A stretch of 14,736 nt of DNA. Source: Nephromyces sp. MM_2019 (taxonomy: Eukaryota > Apicomplexa > Aconoidasida > Nephromycida). Location of the stretch: positions 1 through 14,736 of the forward strand of contig JADHZB010000353.1 of NCBI GenBank assembly GCA_015657535.1. Direction: 5' to 3'. This document shows positions 7,941-14,736 of this stretch, one piece after another. The notes under the pieces were generated by a model. That model was not told where the DNA came from and searched no databases. It saw nothing but the letters and a program-made list of their open reading frames with translations. A program made the translations under genes and the position numbers. Every line of letters begins with the position of its first letter. Position 1 is the first letter of the stretch.

Positions 7941-8580
7941 CTTTTAAAGAAGAAAAAGAGAGAAACACACCGTTTATATGGGATTTTCTACTATTTTATA
8001 CATCAATAGCTGAGAAGATGGAAAAAACTAGCTTTCCTAGTGTTAATGTATCTCCTGTTTTTCAAGGGTAGCATCTTTCTCTAGTTGAAGGAATGGGGTA
8101 TGCGTATGTCTATGTATGTGTGTTTTTATTGGTGGTGTAGTTTGGAGAACATCGCTAGAATGTATGCTTGTAGTAGGATGATCTCGAAAATGAGAGTTGG
8201 TGTGTATGTATGTGTGTTTTTAGTAGGTTGGCGTGTAGGTGTGTGTTGCGTATGTGCTGGTGTGTGCGTGCGTTGAGTAGTTTTGTGTGTACGTATGTGT
8301 GTGGCGTTATGTGTTGGTGTGTATGTGCGTTGAGTAGGTTGGTGTGCATGTCTGTGTGTATTACGTATGCGTTGGCGTGTATATCTCTGTGCATTGCATA
8401 TATGTTGGTGTCCATGTGTGTTGCGCATATGTTGGTGTCTGTGTCTGAGTGAACGCGCGGGCATATATCGGTGTGAATCTATGTGATTGCGTTTTGTGTG
8501 TTATTGAACTCTATGGGTGTGTGTTCTTCTGTGTCTTAGTATGCGCGTATGTATTAGTTCCTATATGCACCTATATACAC
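7941..8580. repeat. TG-rich minisatellite (8100-8550)
   Basis: Degenerate units of about 30-33 bases of the form TATGTGTTGGTGTGTATGTGCGTTGAGTAGG are clearest at 8215-8450. Both strands have open frames across it (for example 8464-8126 and 8210-8452), but their proteins are only His/Thr or Cys/Val repeat products. If the flanking exons are real, this is an intron that has TG on the plus strand throughout and breaks the TG-then-CA order seen elsewhere. Confidence 0.65.
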
Positions 8581-8757
8581 AAGGCTTATAAGACTAATAA
8601 GCTCAGCACTCGATAACTCAGCAATACAAAGCGTGTTTCCTCTCTCATTCTCTACAGCGTATCTGCTAGAAGTGGCAGAAGCTCGTCTAAAGGCTTTTGT
8701 ATCACACAAAAACGCCAGAAACAGCAATAGAAACAGAAGCTGAAGTGGAATGCTTAG
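8581..8757 (-). CDS. Possible signal-peptide exon of the GMC gene
   Basis: After the acceptor CTTACAG (8758) the minus strand reads LSIPLQLLFLLLFLAFLCDT, then KAFRRASATSSRY, and reaches the phase-0 donor CTT/GTGTAT. The sequence is a textbook signal-peptide core with a plausible cleavage site after TKA. No ATG lies in frame within the exon. A 10-codon first exon at 8871-8842 (MNCLVTSELP) would supply one. The plus strand also has a strong acceptor (CATTCTCTACAG, about 8657) and donor (GTAAGT, about 8760) around the same bases, so strand is uncertain. Confidence 0.35.
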
Positions 8758-9009
8758 CTGTAAGTACACTGGAAATCTTTTTCAGTGAGAAAAATACAGT
8801 AAAGAGAACTTCTCTGGCTGCTAGTGTTGTGTGTGTGCTACTGGCAGTTCGCTTGTTACTAAGCAATTCATTCGCAAAGTTAAACTAGGGGTGATAGTTG
8901 CTAACTTGTGGCTTTTATTGAAGTCACTGTCGTAATAAATTTGATAGGAGGCTGTAGGGCAGGCAAAAGAGCTTGCACGAAAACACTACACACTAGGCTA
9001 TGTTAGGAG

Positions 9010-9240
9010 TACTTATGACGTATGTGGATGTGTGTGGGCGTATGCATATGGGGATGTGTGCGTGTTACGTGCGTGTGTTAGCTGTTTTTGCTACCCGAGT
9101 GTGCAAACTGTGTATCTCCCAACCCCGTGTGCCAACTGTATTTGCTACAACCCATGTGTGCTAACTGTGTTTTCTTCCCGTGTGTATGCTCTGCTATGCC
9201 CCCTACCCGTGTGCGTGCTAGCTATGTTACTTCTGCAACG
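9010..9240. repeat. Minisatellite around CCCGTGTGTGCTAACTGT
   Basis: Roughly six degenerate copies of CCCGTGTGTGCTAACTGT followed by TTTGCTAC, at about 30-base spacing, run from about 9075 to 9235 after a TG-rich lead-in. The 81-codon plus-strand frame across it is Cys/Val/Leu-rich repeat translation, so it is left out as a gene. Positions 8872-9009 show nothing recognisable. Confidence 0.55.
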
Positions 9241-9455
9241 TATTACTCTGCCTTTACTTGACTTAAAAATGCTTTGAAAATAAATCTGCAAACCTGCTTT
9301 TAACCATTACGTTGGTGGTGTGTGTATCCAACTATGATGGAGACACACGCTTAAGCTAGGGATTTAAAAAAGGTACTCATGCAGTGTCCATAAAGCGTAC
9401 ACACACACACAGTTAGAGCGTAGCATCTTCTCCTTCTTTCCATTACTATTGCTAA

Positions 9456-9714
9456 GGCAACTACTAGGTTTAATGATTTTGTGTTTGTGGAATTTCTAGA
9501 TTGCAAGATGCCTAGAAATCTAGCAACAAATCGGGTTAATGATTACGTGTGTGTGGAGCGTTTAGATTGCAAGATGATTAGAAATCTACTTCAAGGCCTT
9601 ATTTTACGCACAACACGGCGTAATTTAGGCTACCTTTCGTCACGTAAGTTAACTAATCAAGAGTTTCATAATACGCTCATTTTGGCGATGACTGCGCAGC
9701 CTAGTGTTGAATGA
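9456..9714 (+). CDS. Unrecognised plus-strand ORF, possible terminal exon
   Basis: A good plus-strand acceptor (CTTTCCATTACTATTGCTAAG) precedes 9456. The frame stays open for 85 codons to a TGA at 9712-9714, with a GTATGTGTGTG donor-like sequence 4 bases later. It begins ATTRFNDFVFVEFLDCKMPR and contains a 22-residue tandem repeat, NDFVFVEFLDCKMPRNL / NDYVCVERLDCKMIRNL. The protein is basic with no known motif. No upstream partner exon was convincingly found. It could be a chance frame or the relic of a coding exon. Confidence 0.3.
9471..9595. repeat. 66-bp direct tandem duplication
   Basis: The copies begin at TTAATGATT near 9470 and 9536. They share GATTGCAAGATG and TAGAAATCTA at the same spacing. 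The first is degenerate in the GTGTTTGTGG part, where the second reads GTGTGTGTGG. The period is a multiple of three and keeps the plus-strand frame open. Confidence 0.7.
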
Positions 9715-10050
9715 TTGTATGTGTGTGTCTTGGGTGGTTTGTTTTGGAGAGGATATTTAACAAAACAGAGTAGTTCAACTTTGGATATTCTCTCCTCCAG
9801 TCTCTGTCTTGTACTGTTTAGTGCTTACGCAGGAGCTTTGCCCGATTAGTAGAAAGAAAGCTTCCTTTGATTTCTCCTATAAGGTAGCAAGAAGATGTAA
9901 AATGCAATAAGAAGGTGTAAGGAGAACGTTTGATAATAAAAGAGGTAAAGTTTTCCTGTGTGTGCGTGTTTGTATTTTTTGGTTTAGCGGCTGCCTTTAA
10001 TGAAAGCAGCACCTTTCAACATATCCATACTTTCTGAGGAGAGGCACGCA

Positions 10051-10215
10051 GTTTTGCACACACGGATATGCTACTCATCATAGAAAGGTTCACACACACC
10101 GATATGCTATTCATCATAGAGAGGTTCACACACACAGATATGCTACTCATATGCAGTTTCATACACACATGCTACTCATACTCAGTTTCACTCATAGATA
10201 TACTCCTCAAGCAGG
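10051..10215. repeat. 36-base CA minisatellite
   Basis: Units of TTCACACACACCGATATGCT followed by ATTCATCATAGAGAGG begin at about 10053, 10089 and 10125, then shorten to about 30 bases and decay by 10215. In frame they encode a 12-residue repeat (FTHTDML-IIER), but both the reading and the decay look like repeat translation. CA tracts continue without a unit to about 10320. Positions 9715-10050 hold no recognised feature. Confidence 0.65.
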
Positions 10216-10330
10216 TGAACAGCTTCACACAGGCTCACGCACATACATACACACTACGCTTTGCCTCACATGCCCGCGTGTATAGCAGATGTTTAACATA
10301 CACACACGCTATGACTAGCCTAAACTTTTA

Positions 10331-10856
10331 GCTTTAAGCCTTTTGCTCGTACACGCGGACACTATATATGCCACATACAAAGTAAAATTCAAGCAGCTGA
10401 GGTAGGGTGAAATAAAATAAACGCACACTTTCCCAGTACAACGATCATATGTGTGTGTGGTATTCAATCCTTTTCAGCGTGTCTGCTTCAAAGGACCCAG
10501 TTTCCAAAGATGTATAGCTTTGTATGTTCGCATCAATTTTAGTATCTTAGTATAATACACTACTCTACTAACATGATAGCAGCCAGAGCTTGTGTGCAAA
10601 AGTCTGTGTGTGAGAGAGACCTCTAATGTTTGATGATTTCTACTTTTGTGCGCGAAAATTCAGAGACTATAATAATTTCTAGCTACCCCTCAGTTCTAAA
10701 CTTGGAAACTACCCTTTATGAGAGCTTTTGTGCTAAGCAGTCTAGCGAGGTGTTTGAGTTTCTAGGTTTTTAGGCATTTTCTTGTGGAGGGAAGCTAACG
10801 GAGCTTCACAATGAAAATGAAAGCGTTAAGACTCATACGCAGCTATTCGGCGCACA
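10331..10856. other. Non-repeat island with exon-like stretches on both strands
   Basis: There is no confident gene. On the plus strand, CAATCCTTTTCAG at 10464-10476 precedes an open stretch to about 10546. A 46-codon ATG frame at about 10635-10772 reads MISTFVRENSETIIISSYPS and onwards. On the minus strand, a TTTATTTCACCCTACCTCAG acceptor near 10400 precedes LLEFYFVCGIYSVRVYEQKA and a stop. Another minus frame ends MRTYKAIHLWKLGPLKQTR near 10478. These compete with one another, so none is called as a gene. Confidence 0.25.
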
Positions 10857-11100
10857 CACAGATTTACTTTGTGAGTGCATACTGGGATGAATAGCTAAGC
10901 GTATAGGTGGCTATTTAAATTACACGCACACACACACGTACATACACTAACTAGCTATACACTGGGATGAGTTCCTGTAGTCATGGCTTGCTGCTTATCA
11001 CACACGCACATTTATCGTATACATACTGGGATGAACTCCCGTACTTACACCTTACTATTTACCAAGCACGCAAGCACAGCGTGCCTATATAATCGGCTCA
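10857..11100. repeat. Degenerate repeat with CATACTGGGATGAA core
   Basis: The core CATACTGGGATGAA/G occurs at about 10878, 10957 and 11022 (spacings 79 and 65), separated by CA tracts and sequence that varies. CA tracts carry on to about 11340. Confidence 0.5.
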
Positions 11101-11340
11101 CTACCTACAAAAGTTACTATGTTAACACGCACACATCCACAGCTCACCCACTTGCTTAAAGATGAATGCCTGCACGCACATAAGGAAACACTGATTGTCT
11201 ATATACTTAAAGAATGCCTGCCTACTTACCTGCAGTACTTGAGGGACATGAAAGATAGTGCGATATTAATTAGCTAGAGTACTCACTATACACACACACA
11301 CAAATACACGCACACAGGCACACTTACAATTGACACACAA

Positions 11341-11460
11341 ACTCGTATTTTTTTCCTTGCGGTGTAAATGCAGTAGTTTACGGGCAGCATGCAGTACCAG
11401 CAATAGCAGTGCACTAGTAGAAATTTGAGTATAGACAGATAACGACATTTACATATTCTC
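11341..11460 (-). other. Exon-like island with ATG and hydrophobic segment
   Basis: On the minus strand the ATG at 11448 opens MSLSVYTQISTSALLLLVLH, followed by a basic stretch (ARKLLHLHRKEK). It then runs into a GTTTGTGTG donor-like sequence and a TG-rich region in the transcript, as real exons here do. The hydrophobic segment would act as a signal or anchor. No phase-consistent partner exon was established. Positions 11461-11660 hold nothing recognisable. Confidence 0.2.
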
Positions 11461-11660
11461 CTGCTTGCCCAGTGCGTGTGTGTATGCGCACACATGTTGT
11501 ACTCCTGTCTTATAAATTGCAGCCTGCCTCTGTAGCACTAGGAAAAAGCTAGGTCCCAGGAGGTGCTTTGGGGGCTGCCCTAAGTGTGCGTGTGTGGTAG
11601 ACCCTTTCTTGCGTTCGTGGCAGCTAGCTTTAATGCGCGCAGGAGCTGATATGGGGTGTG

Positions 11661-12345
11661 CATGTAGTAGGTATCACCTGTGTGTGTGATGGCTAGCGCG
11701 TGCATGTGTGATGGATAGCATGTGTGTATGATGGCTAGCGCATGTATGCTATGGCTAGCCTTTGTGTGTGTGATGGCTACCTTGCGTGAGGTATTGACTA
11801 GCGTGTTTGTGTTGGTATGATGGTTGCTAGCACGTATACGACATTTAAAGCCTGTCTGCGTATAATGGCTAGCGCATATGTGTAGGACTGCTATCCTGTG
11901 TGCTATGGCTACCGCGTGTGTCTGTACGACTGCCAGCCTGTGTGTTATGGCTAGCGTATGCGTTCATGTCGGCTAGCGCGTGTGTGTCATGGCTAGCGCA
12001 TGTGTGTTGGTGTGATAGTTGCTAGTATGCACGTGACAGTTTGAGCGTTAATACGACGCCTAGCGTGGAGAAGATGCCTAGAGCGCGTGTGTGCGTGATG
12101 GCTAGCGTGTGTGCAGGTGATAGCTAACGTGTGTTGGTATGATGGTTGCTAGCATGCATGTGACATTGAGAGCTTATTTGCGCGTATGATAGCTAGCGTC
12201 CATGCCATGGCTAGAGCGTGTGCGTGGGTTTACTAGCACGCGTGTGTGACGTCAAGCGGGTGTGTGTGATGGCTTACTTATCCATGAGCGTGCGCTAGCG
12301 CGTGTGTGACGGCCAACATACCCATGGGTGCGTTCTGCAGCGTGT
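11661..12345. repeat. TG/GCTAGC minisatellite, about 680 bp
   Basis: This is a long degenerate array of GTGTGTGATGGCTAGCGCGT-like units, mostly 20-28 bases, with about a dozen exact GCTAGC palindromes. Longer variants (TGTTGGTATGATGGTTGCTAGCA, followed by ACATTTAAAGCC- or ACATTGAGAGC-like tails) recur near 11815, 12005 and 12135, suggesting a higher-order unit of about 130-190 bases. It has no coding content and is the largest array in the window. Confidence 0.8.
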
Positions 12346-12399
12346 GTGTAAGCTGCCTAGCAAGTCTATAGCTACTGTAGTGCAATATGTTATAAGATC

Positions 12400-13322
12400 C
12401 TACATCAACTGCAAAGCTTTTCCTAGTATCTCTAGTAAGAGCTTAAGCAAAACAACTAGAAGCTCGAAGTATTATTTTGTGCATAGGCTGCTATCCTGCG
12501 CGCAGCGGTGTATATCGTGTGTGTGCGCACACTCGCAGTCAACGTGTGCTAGCCTGTGTGTGTAAGAGTTGAACCACTAAACCATGGTACGGCAAACTCA
12601 TAGCTCATTGAGGGCAGCCGCAATAACGGGATTTTCGCATTACTTCGCTCAAGGAAATGATAAAAAATGTACACACACAAATGCACACATGCACATCCAT
12701 ACACCTACTCACCCACGCCAACCCACTAATACACATCCATACACACGCATCCATACACACACACCAGCCCACACACACTTTCATATCCAGTGCTGCCAAG
12801 CATAGCTACACAACTACATAATTCGCACACAACATAACCCCCCCTGATTTTCGCAACAAAGTCGTTGCTTCAGCCTAAAAAACCTACAAACCGCTTCAGA
12901 GTCTGAAGGAGAGAAAACAATGCTCTTCCAACAAAAAGATTTACTACGCTGAAGGCGAAAACTCAAGGAATACGGCTCCTTTCACACACACCAACCAACA
13001 CGCACACAATATGAGAATGCTGCGAAAACATCAATCAATTCCCATTCAACCCAGTAGACTTGATACTGACGAATTTAGTAAAATTAGTGTAACACACACA
13101 TGAAGATAAAGGTAGTATAAAGAACTAGAAAGGAAAAATACCAAAGTTAAGAGCAAGACTAATATACAGTTATCTTCAGTAGTTTCAACTACGTGTGTGT
13201 GTGAGTCTAGATTTAGCACCAGGATGGGACTCCGTGGGGTAGCAGCATCTTCCATAGTGAGACAGTATGTGATGACGTGGATGTATCCTCAAAGTTACAT
13301 TCGCCGGTATTGAAAGGATTAC
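12400..13322 (-). CDS. Speculative four-exon minus-strand gene fragment
   Basis: Exon-like islands 13322-13220, 12948-12888, 12647-12575 and 12455-12400 join with GT..AG ends and matching phases (1/2, 2/0, 0/1, 1/stop). They give about 96 codons ending ...LLKLLLEILGKALQLM and TAG. The protein is Leu-rich, helical and unrecognised; parts read NPFNTGECNFEDTSTSSHT and LLPHGVPSCVVNLFVGR. No clear start was found; a Met lies inside the first exon. Competing readings exist: an ATG with strong context at 13255 in another frame, a plus-strand ATG at 12584, a plus-strand frame at 12350-12510, and MGLRGVAASSIVRQY on the plus strand at about 13224. With permissive splice sites such a chain can arise by chance. 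Confidence 0.22.
12660..12840. repeat. CA-rich tract
   Basis: Dense CACACA tracts separated by CATCCAT or CACCCA at 12670-12780 have no stable unit. The overlapping open frames on both strands (12584-12805 plus, 12799-12605 minus) are mostly His/Thr or Cys/Val translation of these tracts. Confidence 0.6.
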
Positions 13323-13382
13323 CTCAAATTATCAGTAGGCAACGTATTTAGTAGCATTGCATATGCACACATACATGACAAC

Positions 13383-13560
13383 GCACACACACAAAACGTA
13401 CTCAGTAGCACTGCACACAAGCAACGAAAAAAAATACACGTCACAGTGAAGAAAAGCAACAAACACACACTAAGTCAAAGTGAATACAAGAAGCAAACAC
13501 ACATACACGAAGTCACAGTGAAGACAAGCAACAAGCAAACACACACAAACTACAGATACA
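13383..13560. repeat. CA minisatellite with AGTCACAGTGAAGACAAGCA unit
   Basis: Three copies of GTCACAGTGAAGAAAAGCAA followed by an ACACAC tract begin near 13439, 13473 and 13511, a spacing of about 36 bases. A looser CA region precedes them. Positions 13561-13788 form the likely 3' flank of the FoP gene. One 58-codon minus frame lies there (ATG at 13744), which I do not call. Confidence 0.6.
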
Positions 13561-13788
13561 CTACTGCCTAATCACACTCTATGATGACACTAACACACTT
13601 GAAAACACCACAAAAAGATGGCTTTACTCCCGTCTTTCGATACTTCCAAACTCTAATGAATATCAAGTCTTCAGCAAAGATTTTTGCCGTGAGTGTGTGA
13701 GTTGATGAGAAAAGCAATAGCCGGTGGAGGATGATCTGCCGCATTGAGTAAAGAAATGGGCCCTACATAAGATCTCCAGCTATGGACC

Positions 13789-14736
13789 TCATTCCATGAA
13801 TGTAGTAGTAACTGAAAAGAGCAGCGAGAATATGAGGCGATGAGGGGGGTGGGGGGAGAAGGGGAGGGGGAGGAGAGAAGGGGGTGGAAAGGGAAAGAGG
13901 GGGGATAGACAACACGAATGGGAACAGCAGGTGAGAGGGTGCACATTCATGAAATGGCGTTTCCCCCCAGGAGACACATACAGAGATACACACACAAGGA
14001 CACACACTCGACATCATGACCCTCAAATATGGTTAACACACATCCCTTCAACACGAGATACTCAGCACCTTCAAAAGCAAACATCCAATCCATCACTTCC
14101 ATACCATTCATAACCTCCCCCCACCACTCCTTCAACTCCACACACACACCATATACCTTCAAACTCTGGAGCTACTTTCTGCTCTTCGACAGCACCTTGA
14201 GCTGCAAACCTTCCAAAGTATGCATCCAAATCAGCATCAAGTCGCTTCTTCACCGACGTCTCTCCCATATATTTCTCTAGTTGGGCATCCTGTGTGTGTG
14301 AAGCAGCAAGGAAGCAGGTTAAACTCCTTGTACACTATATGCGAGTCAAAATGCCGACTTAAAAAGGTGTGTACTTTAAGGAATACACTTTCAACAAGAC
14401 GATACCAAGCACACACACACATTCAACGTAAAACCAAACGCACACATACAAGATGATATGAGGCACACACACACAAAAGGATGATACCAAACACGCAATA
14501 TACACAAACATGATACGAAGTACACACACACAAGATGATACCAACCAACTACACAAGGTGATACCAAGCACACACAAACTCAACCAAACATCCAGCACAC
14601 ACACACACTTCAAACAAACCCTCTCACCCTTCCATCCTCAAGCAACTCACCAACATATCCTTCAAGCCAGAGGTTTTCTGGGCAGCATTACCTCCCCCTT
14701 GTTTGTTAAACCTCTGACGGCCACCCCTTCCCCTCC
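13789..14736 (-). CDS. RG-rich FoP-domain RNA-binding adaptor (ALY/REF- or CHTOP-like), 5' part outside the window
   Basis: The model is join 14736-14651, 14289-14157, 13811-13789, minus. Phases are 0 (GTGAGT donor at 14650, CACACACAG acceptor) and 1 (GAAG/GTATAT donor at 14156, CTGCTCTTTTCAG acceptor). The visible C-terminus reads RGRGGRQRFNKQGGGNAAQ, then SGLKDMLDAQLEKYMGETSV and KKRLDADLDAYFGRFAAQG, ending VTTTFME and TGA. The paired LDxxLxxYM / LDADLDAYF motifs after an RG-rich stretch are the hallmark of the C-terminal FoP duplication found in ALY/REF (THO subunit 4) and CHTOP. These are nuclear adaptors that couple splicing to mRNA export. An RRM, if present, would lie beyond 14736, so the exact subfamily is open. 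The last exon could alternatively splice near 13759 to a longer tail. Confidence 0.75.
13812..14156 (-). repeat. FoP intron 2: G-run / C-run intron
   Basis: The plus strand has a G-rich purine tract at about 13840-13905 (acceptor side, C-rich in the transcript) and a C-run at about 14114-14124 (donor side, G-rich in the transcript). GTGGGGGGAG and its exact complement CTCCCCCCAC occur at the two ends. CA tracts at 13980-14010 and 14138-14149 give UG tracts in the donor half. Confidence 0.7.
14157..14289 (-). CDS. FoP gene exon: paired LDxxL motifs
   Basis: This exon of 44 codons plus one base carries both FoP motifs (DAQLEKYM, LDADLDAYF) and an acidic tail (VEEQKVAPEFE). It is entered in phase 0 straight after LKDML, so the first motif (LDAQLEKYM) is built across the splice junction. 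Confidence 0.8.
14290..14650 (-). repeat. FoP intron 1: CA minisatellite at donor side, CA/TG pairing
   Basis: Degenerate copies of GATGATACCAAGCACACACAC, about 33-37 bases apart, run from about 14398 to 14610 on the plus strand. That makes the donor half UG-rich in the transcript. A single TGTGTGTG at 14291-14300 (plus) gives a CACACACAG acceptor. The unit is not shared with any other intron in the window. Minus frames across it are Cys/Val/Ser repeat products. Confidence 0.7.
14651..14736 (-). CDS. FoP gene exon: RG-rich segment (cut by window edge)
   Basis: The open frame reads RGRGGRQRFNKQGGGNAAQ, then KTSGLKDML, and ends at the consensus donor TTG/GTGAGT. RG repeats in this class bind RNA and are targets of arginine methylation (known for the family). 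The upstream part is missing. Confidence 0.75.

Noticed and set aside
8126..8464. 112-codon minus frame of His/Thr/Arg repeats
   Set aside because: It is a product of the 30-33-base TG minisatellite; the opposite strand is equally open with Cys/Val repeats.
10051..10215. CRISPR-like or protein-coding 36-base repeats
   Set aside because: Copies are adjacent without spacers, decay along the array and are built on CA tracts; this is a minisatellite in a eukaryotic genome.
13671..14026. Overlapping minus-strand frames of 72-91 codons rich in Pro, Ser and Leu
   Set aside because: They are translation of the C-rich acceptor half of FoP intron 2; only the short terminal segment after the CTTTTCAG acceptor is kept.

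Overview
This is eukaryotic nuclear DNA, almost certainly from an intron-rich protist. Long coding frames are broken by GT...AG introns whose phases match, and both recognisable genes lie on the minus strand. The non-coding DNA is saturated with short (TG)n and (CA)n tracts and degenerate minisatellites built around them. Best guess is a coccidian-like alveolate (relatives of Cyclospora, Cystoisospora or Eimeria), from the compact introns, the extended low-complexity N-terminus and mid-range base composition. That guess is low confidence. There is no sign of bacterial or viral genes, tRNA, rRNA or CRISPR.

Layout. (1) Positions 16-7751, and possibly up to about 8757 or 8871, hold the 5' and middle parts of a split GMC-family flavin oxidoreductase gene. 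It most resembles the plant HOTHEAD/mandelonitrile-lyase type. Nine exons follow one another with matching phases: 7751-6719, 6062-5791, 5001-4663, 2944-2800, 1865-1658, 1105-866, 723-664 and 169-16, plus two candidate cassette exons at 4132-4071 and 3705-3456. The FAD-binding Rossmann motif and the first GMC signature are intact. The C-terminal catalytic His region lies beyond base 1, so the gene is cut by the window edge. Two further upstream exons (7940-7812 and 8757-8581) may extend the N-terminus. (2) Positions 8872-13788 are about 4.9 kb dominated by minisatellites, with several exon-like islands. One set on the minus strand (13322-12400) can be chained in phase, and one plus-strand ORF (9456-9714) carries a 66-bp tandem duplication. 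Neither is recognised. (3) Positions 13789-14736 hold the last three exons of an RNA-binding/mRNA-export adaptor with an RG-rich stretch followed by a C-terminal FoP-type (Friend of PRMT1) motif pair. It is ALY/REF- or CHTOP-like and is cut at the right edge.

The most interesting signal is in the introns. Nearly every intron longer than about 350 bases has (UG)-rich sequence in its donor half and (CA)-rich sequence in its acceptor half, as transcribed. Two introns use G-runs and C-runs in the same polarity. The ends of each intron could therefore pair and bring the splice sites together. Each intron also carries its own private minisatellite unit. CA tracts have also entered the coding part of the GMC gene, where they encode Thr-His dipeptides.
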